A stretch of 64,000 bases of DNA from Dyella lutea (GTDB lineage: Bacteria > Pseudomonadota > Gammaproteobacteria > Xanthomonadales > Rhodanobacteraceae): positions 558,001 through 622,000 of the forward strand of contig NZ_JAMZEK010000003.1 in the NCBI RefSeq assembly GCF_024158035.1. The letters are read 5' to 3'. The position numbers and the translations under genes were made by a program. The notes under the pieces were generated by a model that saw only the letters and a program-made list of their open reading frames with translations, did not search any database and was not told where the DNA came from. How positions within the stretch are numbered: position 1 is the first letter of the stretch; each line of letters starts with the position of its first letter. Shown here piece after piece: positions 1 to 7,535 of this stretch.

Positions 1-988
<988 letters not shown>

Positions 989-992
<4 letters not shown>

Positions 993-1981
993 AGTTGCGG
1001 CCGCTGAGCGCCGACCGGCCCACGAAGATGCCCGGCCGGCTGCAGCTGGCCCGGGCGGCCAAGGCGCTGCGCGCCGGCAAGCTGGTGGCCTTCCCCACCG
1101 AGACAGTCTACGGGCTGGGCGCGAACGGGCTGGATCCACAGGCGGTGGCGCGCATCTTCGAGGTGAAACGGCGGCCGCGCACCAGCCCGCTGATCCTGCA
1201 CGTGGACAGCATCGCCGCCGCGCGCGCGCTGGTGACCGAATGGCCGGATGCTGCACAACGGCTGGCCGAGGCGTTCTGGCCCGGCCCGCTCACCCTGGTG
1301 TTGCCGCGGCGCGCCGTGGTGCCGGACATCGTCACCGGCGGCGGCACCCACGTCGGCGTGCGCATGCCCAACCATCCGGTCGCACTGGCCCTGCTCTCGG
1401 CCGCCGGCGTACCGGTGGCCGCGCCCAGCGCCAATCGCTTCACCCAGATCTCGCCGACCACCGCGCAGCACGTGCGCAACGGGCTTGGCGCTGACGTGGA
1501 CGTGATCCTCGACGGCGGATCCTGCACGGTCGGGATCGAGTCCAGCGTACTGGCGCTGTACGACGCCGGGCCGGTGCTGCTCCGGCCCGGCGGCATCAGC
1601 CGCGAGGCGATCGAGGCGGTGATCGGCCAGCCGGTGGCGCTGCCCGGCCTGGCGCCGGCGAAGGGGGCGGTGCATGCCGCTCCGGGCATGCACTTCCGTC
1701 ATTACAGCCCGCGGACCATGACCCTCACCGCCCACCCGGCGATGGCGGTACCCAGCGGCACCGGTGCCCTGCTCACGCACCGGCCCGGCCATTACGAGCA
1801 TCTGCCGGTGACGCACCTGCAGGTGATGCCCGACCAGCCGGTGCCGTATGCGCAGCGCCTGTACGCGGCGCTGCACGAACTGGACGCGCATGGCTACGAC
1901 TGGATCGCGATCGACCTGCCGCCGGATACGCCGGAGTGGGCCGCGGTGCGCGACCGGCTGAAGCGCGCCATCGCGCACTGA
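989..1981 (+). CDS. L-threonylcarbamoyladenylate synthase (Sua5/YrdC/YciO family)
   Basis: 330 aa. The N-terminal YrdC-like domain (about residues 20-210) contains [14 protein letters not shown] and the basic nucleotide-binding segment [11 protein letters not shown]-terminal Sua5 domain follows from about residue 235, so this is the long Sua5 form rather than short TsaC. The enzyme condenses threonine, bicarbonate and ATP to threonylcarbamoyl-AMP, the first step of tRNA t6A37 formation. The ATG at 989 overlaps the nadE stop and starts exactly at [16 protein letters not shown]; the open frame upstream has no family similarity. Operon with nadE is inferred from the overlap. Confidence 0.9.
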
Positions 1982-1994
1982 CCTGCGGGGCGCC

Positions 1995-2372
1995 TCAGCG
2001 CCGGTGGATCACCGCGAGCAGCTCACCGACCGTGCAGTGGGATTCCACCGCGTGGCGCAATGGAGCAGCGTGGATCACCGCGTAGCGGTTGCGCCGACCT
2101 TCCCGCTGGCGTTGCAGCACGCCGGCCTCCTCCAGTTCGGCGACGATGCGCAGCACCGCCCGCTCGGTGACGCCGACGCGAGAGGCCACGTCCCTCAGCA
2201 ACATGGTCGGCTCGGCCGACAGGCAGAACAGCACGTGCGCGTGGTTGCTGAAGAAGGTCCAGCCGGACACTGGCTTGGCGGGAGCTTCGGCCGAAGCGGC
2301 CTGATCCGGCGATCCTTCGCGACCAGACGCCTGCATGATGGGAGAGGACACGTTGCCTTCGTTGGCTGACAT
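1995..2372 (-). CDS. winged-helix transcriptional regulator, MarR/ArsR-like
   Basis: 125 aa from the ATG at 2372. The frame can be extended to a TTG at 2492, but the extra residues look like translated 5' leader, so the shorter start is preferred. The first ~45 residues are low complexity (Ser/Ala/Pro). The rest, from GWTFFSNHAHVLFCLS, forms a winged helix: the recognition region is LLRDVASRVGVTERAVLRIVAELEEAGVL and the wing is QREGRRNRYAVI. This matches the small helix-turn-helix proteins with a MarR-like fold; the ligand and target are unknown. It converges with the Sua5 gene and lies head-to-tail behind the HAD gene. Confidence 0.65.
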   Translation of the reverse strand: MSANEGNVSSPIMQASGREGSPDQAASAEAPAKPVSGWTFFSNHAHVLFCLSAEPTMLLRDVASRVGVTERAVLRIVAELEEAGVLQRQREGRRNRYAVIHAAPLRHAVESHCTVGELLAVIHRR

Positions 2373-2488
2373 AGTTCGCTGGTTTCCAAGCCCCTGTTGG
2401 AGGGATCTGTCGGTCCAAACGGCCGACCCGACGACCCGCACCGTTACCGTAGCCTGCCCGATCTTTCGCCGGCGTGTATTGCGTATCG

Positions 2489-3127
2489 TCAATCCCGGAG
2501 CAATCCGCCAGCGGACGCCCGGCCCGCATCCCGACGCCGTGCAGCGCGCCAGCGATACACCGGATGATGGGCCAGCGCGAGCATCTCGCGATCTTCCACG
2601 GTGTCGCCGTAGGCGTGCACCGAACCGTAGTCGTCCAGGCGGAATCGCTCAAGCACCCGCGTCGCCTTCGCCGCGCCGGCGCAGTCGCCGCCGCGGTATC
2701 TGCCGGTGAGCATCGAACCGTCGGTCTCCAGCTCGCTGCAGATCAGTTCCAGTCCGTGCGCGCGGCACCACGGCACGAGGTAGGCGTCCAGCGAGGCCGA
2801 CACCACCACGACCCGATCGCCGCGCCGCCGATGCCATGCGATCCGCGCCATCGCCTCGGGACGCAGCACGCGCGGCAGGCGTTCCCGGGCGTACCGGGCT
2901 CCCAGGGCGCGGATGTCGGTCACCCTGCGGCCGGCCAGCACATAGGCAGTGGCCCGGCGGCGTAATGCGACGCCAGAGACCAGCCCGAACGTGTAGCCCA
3001 GCCATGGCCACAGCAATTGCCGCCGGGCGCGACGCTTCATCGTGGCGGTGCTGGCGTACTGCAGGAACGGCGTGTAGGTGTTGCCGGTGGTGATGGTGCC
3101 GTCGAAATCGAACAGTGCGAGATCCAT
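2489..3127 (-). CDS. HAD-superfamily hydrolase, subfamily IB (PSPase-like)
   Basis: 212 aa from ATG 3127; upstream codons in frame do not continue the domain. HAD motif I is DFDGT at residues 7-11 (nucleophile D7, acid D9), motif II is VVVSAS, and motif IV is YGDTVEDREML. The all-alpha cap between motifs I and II is Arg-rich. Family IB includes phosphoserine phosphatase and the SerB-like or phospholipid-phosphate phosphatases; the substrate cannot be read from sequence. The C-terminus ends in a short Arg/Ala-rich tail. Confidence 0.8.
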   Translation of the reverse strand: MDLALFDFDGTITTGNTYTPFLQYASTATMKRRARRQLLWPWLGYTFGLVSGVALRRRATAYVLAGRRVTDIRALGARYARERLPRVLRPEAMARIAWHRRRGDRVVVVSASLDAYLVPWCRAHGLELICSELETDGSMLTGRYRGGDCAGAAKATRVLERFRLDDYGSVHAYGDTVEDREMLALAHHPVYRWRAARRRDAGRASAGGLLRD

Positions 3128-3205
3128 GCGCGTCCGGTCGTCCGTGGAGAGCGGGGGGCAGCATACGCCAAGGCCGGGCGGCTTCGCGGGGACCGCCGCT
3201 TCGGC

Positions 3206-3211
3206 TATCAT
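3206..3211 (+). promoter_or_regulatory. candidate -10 box for the riboswitch-controlled Mn exporter mRNA
   Basis: TATCAT lies 7 bases before the likely 5' end of the riboswitch. No good -35 hexamer is visible at the usual spacing (the upstream DNA is GC-rich), so this is a placement by position rather than a strong match. Confidence 0.4.
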
Positions 3212-3217
3212 GCGCCG

Positions 3218-3320
3218 GTCATTGGGGAGTAGCCGCTCTTCGTTCGCGAAGAGGCCCGCGTCAACACACTTGGCCCACCGGCCATGGCGCAGGCAGCCGA
3301 TCCGCCTGGCAAGACCTTTG
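3218..3320 (+). promoter_or_regulatory. yybP-ykoY manganese riboswitch
   Basis: The conserved 5' element GGGGAGTAGCCG is at 3224-3235. The 3' part holds the family's hallmark ACTTGGCCCACCGGCCATGG (3270-3289 region), then a CGCAGGCAGCC / CGCCTGGCAAGACCTTT arm ending near 3319. These two conserved internal loops form the Mn2+ site in this class. The gene downstream (3391) is a UPF0016/GDT1 exporter, one of the classic targets of this riboswitch, which turns expression on when Mn2+ is high. The call rests on consensus recognition by eye. Confidence 0.9.
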
Positions 3321-3359
3321 ACCACACGCCTCCGACTGCGGCCGGGGAGGCGTGTGGTC
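3320..3359 (+). terminator. expression-platform hairpin of the Mn2+ riboswitch
   Basis: A perfect 14-bp stem (GACCACACGCCTCC 3320-3333 with GGAGGCGTGTGGTC 3346-3359) and a 12-base loop follow directly on the aptamer. It shares its 5' edge with the end of the aptamer, as expected for a switching hairpin. There is no U-tract after it (AATCGTC follows), so classical Rho-independent termination is uncertain; pausing, Rho-dependent control or RBS access are alternatives. Confidence 0.6.
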
Positions 3360-3390
3360 AATCGTCTTCGTCCGGCCCGGGAAATCATCC

Positions 3391-3969
3391 ATGGAAGCCC
3401 TCCTCGTCTCTGCCGGCGTCGTCGCCCTGGCCGAAATCGGCGACAAGACCCAGCTGCTCGCCTTCATCCTCGCCGCACGCTTCAAGAAGCCGCTGCCGAT
3501 CATCGCCGGCATCCTCTGCGCGACCCTCGTCAACCACGGCCTGGCCGGTGCGCTGGGCGCGTGGATCACCTCGGTGGTGAGCCCCGGCATCCTGCGCTGG
3601 GTGCTCGGCCTGTCGTTCATCGGCATGGCGATCTGGACGATGATCCCCGACAAGATCGAGGAAGAGGAAACCCAGGTCGCCAAGCGCGTGGGCGTGTTCA
3701 CCGCCACCGTGGCGACCTTCTTCCTGGCCGAAATGGGCGACAAGACGCAGATCGCCACCGTGGCGATGGCCGCGCATTTCCAGCAGCCGCTGCTGGTGGT
3801 CGCCGGTACCACGATCGGCATGCTGGTGGCCGACGTGCCGGCGGTGTTCATCGGCGACCGGCTGGCGGCGAAGATCCCGATGAAGCTGGTGCACTCGATC
3901 GCCGCGGCGATCTTCGCGGCGCTGGGCCTGGCGACCCTGATCGGTGCAGGCGCGAAGCTGGGCTTCTAG
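3391..3969 (+). CDS. GDT1/UPF0016 family Mn2+ (Ca2+) exporter
   Basis: 192 aa, six predicted membrane helices arranged as two homologous halves. Each half carries the E-x-G-D-K-T signature: EIGDKTQ at residues 15-21 and EMGDKTQ at about 114-120; these acidic motifs form the cation path in the TMEM165/GDT1 family. ATG 3391 is chosen because the family motif starts a few residues later and the preceding residues are riboswitch-leader DNA. Bacterial members (MntX/MneA) export manganese, which fits control by the yybP-ykoY riboswitch upstream. Inner membrane. Confidence 0.9.
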   Translation: MEALLVSAGVVALAEIGDKTQLLAFILAARFKKPLPIIAGILCATLVNHGLAGALGAWITSVVSPGILRWVLGLSFIGMAIWTMIPDKIEEEETQVAKRVGVFTATVATFFLAEMGDKTQIATVAMAAHFQQPLLVVAGTTIGMLVADVPAVFIGDRLAAKIPMKLVHSIAAAIFAALGLATLIGAGAKLGF

Positions 3970-4051
3970 GGTTTGTCGTCCATGCCCGTGTGGGCCGGTG
4001 AAGCGGATCACCCGGACGATCAGGAGCGTCCGGGGCACGGTGGCTCCAGCA

Positions 4052-4933
4052 TCATCGCGCGCGTCCGCAGTCGGTGCCCTCCGGCCCGTCAACCGAGCCC
4101 GGTCGGCGCAGGCGGCACATGTCTGCACGAAGTGCCGGCCAGTCCTCGCTCTCCGCAAGTCCGTTTTTCACGAAGGAGACGATTGCGCTGCCTTCCCGTT
4201 CGGTCATCGCTTCGGCTGTCTCGCCACTTCTTCCATACCCCCACACCGTCCAAAGGGCGCCAAGGTCCTTGTCGATCCTGACGACCGCGGTATGGAATTG
4301 ATCGTCGCGCCCGCCAAACACCATCGCCGCACAGACCATCACCGCCTGTCCCTCCTTTTGCGGCAAGGGTCGACGGGACTTCTGATCGTCGCGGCAATTG
4401 GCGACGCCGGGGAAGTCTTCGATCCGCAGGCGGCGCAGATCCACCAGCCGGAAGCGATCGGCAGGAAGGGCCTGTCGGGTGGCAGCCCATGGATCGTCGC
4501 ACACCGACCTGGCCCATTCGCGGGTAAGCAGTGAGCACACCTTTCGCTGCCCCATGTCCGCGTCATTCCAGCCGTATGTCCGCACCACCACGGAGAGACC
4601 GTCGATGGCCAATGGCGCTCTGGGATCCCGCGATTTGCCCAGGAACTGCCTCAACGCACTCTCGGCCCTTTCATTGTCACGCCGCCGGTCCAGCGAGAAC
4701 GACTGCTTTCGGTAGGCGTAATCCTCCAGCGCAATGAACGGTATCGCCAAGGTGTGCTGCGCGATCGACAGGTGGATGTCGGTGGAGAGCAACTCCACAT
4801 CGACACCGGTGCTTGAGCGTCCGTCGTTTCCGCAGGAAGACAGGGCAACCAAGACACCGGGCAGCACAATGACCCGGAGTAGCGTGCGGATCGCGGTGCG
4901 GCTCGGAAGCCGGCTGTATCTGACCATTGCCAT
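4052..4933 (-). CDS. predicted lipoprotein of unknown function
   Basis: 293 aa from ATG 4933, which has a G-rich Shine-Dalgarno (GGGGGG at 4940-4945). An Arg-rich n-region and hydrophobic stretch end in lipobox LSSC (Cys34), so membrane anchoring through a lipid is predicted. The mature part is soluble, has several cysteines (AARC-like pairs in CSLLTREWARSVC and at the C-terminus) and no family that I recognise. It stands alone between the Mn exporter (convergent) and a GST gene (divergent). Periplasmic or outer-membrane location is likely; a function should not be assigned. Confidence 0.7.
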   Translation of the reverse strand: MAMVRYSRLPSRTAIRTLLRVIVLPGVLVALSSCGNDGRSSTGVDVELLSTDIHLSIAQHTLAIPFIALEDYAYRKQSFSLDRRRDNERAESALRQFLGKSRDPRAPLAIDGLSVVVRTYGWNDADMGQRKVCSLLTREWARSVCDDPWAATRQALPADRFRLVDLRRLRIEDFPGVANCRDDQKSRRPLPQKEGQAVMVCAAMVFGGRDDQFHTAVVRIDKDLGALWTVWGYGRSGETAEAMTEREGSAIVSFVKNGLAESEDWPALRADMCRLRRPGSVDGPEGTDCGRAR

Positions 4934-5200
4934 CGACTTGCCCCCCTGTGCATTCGGCACCTCCCCGATGGCACCCATCTTGGGAAGCGTCTTGGCAGCG
5001 GGATACGGCACTGATGGCGATCTAAAGGCGACACCTGAAGTTGGCGGGGCGGTAGCCCACTCCAGCCTCGACGCGACCGTCCCGCCCGATCGCGCATGGC
5101 TTCGCCGTTTACCAGCACGGACTGATCAGTCCTTGGTGGAAACCAGGCGATAGTTCGGAACGAATAAACTGGAGTTTCCCCACCCGAGGAGGACACACCA

Positions 5201-5887
5201 GTGATCAAGTTCTACTACCACCCGTCGCCCAACCCGGCCAAGGTCGCGCTGTTCCTGGAAGAGGCGGGCCTGCCGTACGAACTGGTGCCGGTGGATACCC
5301 GCCAGGGCGACCAGCACGCCGCCGACTTCATCGCGCTCAATCCGAACGCCAAGGTGCCGGTGCTGGTCGACGGCGAGGCCACGGTGTTCGACTCCAACGC
5401 GATCCTGCTCTACCTGGCGGAGAAGACCGGCCGCTTCCTGCCGCCGGACACGCCGGCCGATCGCGCGGCGATGCTGTCCTGGCTGATGTTCGTCGCCACC
5501 GGCATCGGTCCCTACTCCGGCCAGTGCGTGCACTTCCGCCACTACGCGCCGGAGCCGAAGGCGTACGCGCTGAACCGCTACGACTTCGAAGCGTGGCGGC
5601 ACTGGAAGATTCTCGATGCGCACCTGGCCGACCGGCCCTGGATGCTGGGCGACGAGTACACCCTCGTGGACATGGCGGTGTGGGGCTGGGCCAGCCGCGT
5701 GCCCTACATCCTCGGCGAGCAGGCCTGGGAGCAGCTGCCGCACGTCAAGCGACTGTTCGACACCATCCAGGTCCGGCCGGCGGCACAGCGTGCCGATGCA
5801 TTGAAGCAGCGGCACGCGTTCAAGCCGGTGGTCGACGACGAGGCGCGCAAGGTGCTGTTTCCGCAGAACGCCCGCCTGGACGGCTGA
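5201..5887 (+). CDS. glutathione S-transferase family protein (YfcG/YghU-like)
   Basis: 228 aa with a GTG start at 5201 preceded by GAGGAGGA eight bases upstream. The N-terminal thioredoxin-like domain has the family features: NPAKVALFLEEAGLPYE, the cis-Pro KVPVL, and E/D-S pair DSNAILLYLAEK that binds the glutathione gamma-glutamyl group. An all-alpha C-terminal domain follows (about residues 90-210; DEYTLVDMAVWGW). Members act as glutathione-dependent disulfide reductases or peroxidases. Monocistronic, divergent from the lipoprotein gene; the substrate is unknown. Confidence 0.88.
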   Translation: MIKFYYHPSPNPAKVALFLEEAGLPYELVPVDTRQGDQHAADFIALNPNAKVPVLVDGEATVFDSNAILLYLAEKTGRFLPPDTPADRAAMLSWLMFVATGIGPYSGQCVHFRHYAPEPKAYALNRYDFEAWRHWKILDAHLADRPWMLGDEYTLVDMAVWGWASRVPYILGEQAWEQLPHVKRLFDTIQVRPAAQRADALKQRHAFKPVVDDEARKVLFPQNARLDG

Positions 5888-5900
5888 GCGGCGACGCGCG

Positions 5901-6257
5901 TCAGTCGCCTTGCCGGGCCACCTTGAGCCGGCGGGCGCTGTCGCGCACGTCCACGTCGAAGCGGACCTGCAGCGACTGCGCCGGAGTGACCGCCAGCAGC
6001 TCGAACAGCAGGCCATCGCGGGTCGGCAGTCGCCCGGCCAGCTCGCGCACCGGCGCCTCGGGCAAGGCGAGCGACCAGTGCGAGGCATCGCCTTCGAGCA
6101 CGGCTTCGGAACCGGACGACAACCGCACCACGGCAACCAGGCTGAAACGACCGGCCGCATGACTCTCGGCGGTCACTGCATCGCCGGCGAGCAGGGTCTG
6201 CAACTCGTCCTCGTCGATGCGCACGCGCCACTGCTGGCCTTCGAACTGCAGCTTCAT
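5901..6257 (-). CDS. conserved small protein of the moeA operon, unknown function
   Basis: 118 aa; ATG 6257 overlaps the moeA1 stop (ATGA 6254-6257), so it is translationally coupled as the last gene of the molybdenum-cofactor operon. No membrane segment or signal peptide. The N-terminus MKLQFEGQQWRVRIDEDEL resembles the small beta-rich proteins that open with MKI/MKLRIKGNSLRLRL (DUF7009-like), but that is a weak similarity by eye. A role in Moco biosynthesis or delivery is suggested by position only. Confidence 0.65.
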   Translation of the reverse strand: MKLQFEGQQWRVRIDEDELQTLLAGDAVTAESHAAGRFSLVAVVRLSSGSEAVLEGDASHWSLALPEAPVRELAGRLPTRDGLLFELLAVTPAQSLQVRFDVDVRDSARRLKVARQGD

Positions 6258-7513
6258 GCGTCGTCTCCCGAGGAACGCATCGCCAGCCCGGTGCCGGGAT
6301 CGAGCGAGGCGACCGGCACCACCCGCCCGGCCGCGCAGTCGCCGGCCTCCTCGTCCAGCACCACCCAGCCATCGGCCGCGGCGAACGGGGCGATGCGGAA
6401 CGGTTGCTGCTGCGGCATCACCCGCGCGTGCAGGCAGCCTGCCGCATCCAGATGGAAAGCCGCGCGCAGGAAATGGCGCAGCCCCGCTTTCGGTTGCTGC
6501 GGGGTGTCGAGCACCGCGCGCAGTTCCGGCTCTGCGCCCTGCCCCAGCATGGCGCGCAGCACCGGGGTGACGAAGAAGCGCAGCCCGGCGGCGACCGCCA
6601 TCGGCGTGCCCGGCAGCGCCATCACCAGCGGACCGGCCGGCAGGCTGGCCGCCAGCAAGGGCTTGCCGGGGCGCATCGCGACCTTGTGGAACAGTGCGGT
6701 CGCGCCCAGCCGGCGCAGCGCCTCGGGCACGAAGTCGTAGCGTCCCATCGACACCGCGCCGGTACTGACCACCAGGTCGGCGCCGGCGGCCTGCGCCCGC
6801 CGCACGGCATCGGCATAGGTGACGGCCGTGTCGTCGACGACCTCGCAGGCGATCACCTCGGCACCGGCCATGGCCAACGCCGCCGCCAGGTACGGACCGT
6901 TGGAGCTGTAGATCTGCCCGCCGCTGAGCGACTGCGCGGGATCGGTGATCAGTTCCTTGCCGGTGCCGATCACCGCCACCCGCGGACGCCGCACCACGGG
7001 GACTTCGGCGATACCGAGCGACGCCAGCAACATGATCTGCGCCGGCCCCAGCGGCGTGCCCGGTGCCAGCACGGACTCGCCCGCCTGAACATCCACCCCG
7101 GCGCGCCGCACGTTCTGCCCTTCGCTCAACGCGTCGAGCAGGCGGATGCGTCGCGGGCTGCCATCGGCTGCGGTTTCCAGCAGCTCGGTGCGCTCCACCG
7201 CGACGACCGCATCGAGGCCATCGGGCAGGCGCGCGCCGGTCATGATTTCCCAGGCGCCGCCGCCGGCATCGCGCGGCGCGTCGCCGGCGGCCTGCGAACC
7301 GATTACGCGGTGCTCACTGCCCGGCTCCAGCGGTTCCAGCGCGGCGAGCGCATAGCCGTCCATCGCGGCATGGTCGAATCCCGGCAAGACGATCGGGCTG
7401 CGCACCTCGGCGGCCAGCACGCGGCCGCTGCACGCGGCCGTGCGGCACGACTCGACCGGCAGCTGCGACACTGCCGCCAGCAGGTGCTCGATGGCTTCGC
7501 GATAACGAATCAC
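6254..7513 (-). CDS. moeA: molybdopterin molybdenumtransferase MoeA, divergent paralog 1
   Basis: 419 aa from GTG 7513 (VIRYREAIEHLL); upstream codons in frame belong to the intergenic strip. MoeA inserts molybdate into adenylylated molybdopterin. Domain features: PGFDHAAMDGYA (residues 45-55), the MogA-like domain with TGAVSMGRYDFV near residue 250 and ALPGTPMAVAAG near 297, then a C-terminal beta domain. Compared with canonical MoeA (SGGVSVG, PGNPVS) both loops are altered, including Asn to Thr in PGNP. A second, more canonical MoeA heads the same operon (11608-12813). The start lies 22 bases behind the MoeB-fusion stop. Confidence 0.88.
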   Translation of the reverse strand: MIRYREAIEHLLAAVSQLPVESCRTAACSGRVLAAEVRSPIVLPGFDHAAMDGYALAALEPLEPGSEHRVIGSQAAGDAPRDAGGGAWEIMTGARLPDGLDAVVAVERTELLETAADGSPRRIRLLDALSEGQNVRRAGVDVQAGESVLAPGTPLGPAQIMLLASLGIAEVPVVRRPRVAVIGTGKELITDPAQSLSGGQIYSSNGPYLAAALAMAGAEVIACEVVDDTAVTYADAVRRAQAAGADLVVSTGAVSMGRYDFVPEALRRLGATALFHKVAMRPGKPLLAASLPAGPLVMALPGTPMAVAAGLRFFVTPVLRAMLGQGAEPELRAVLDTPQQPKAGLRHFLRAAFHLDAAGCLHARVMPQQQPFRIAPFAAADGWVVLDEEAGDCAAGRVVPVASLDPGTGLAMRSSGDDA

Positions 7514-7535
7514 AGCGGTTGTCCCGCCATCACTC

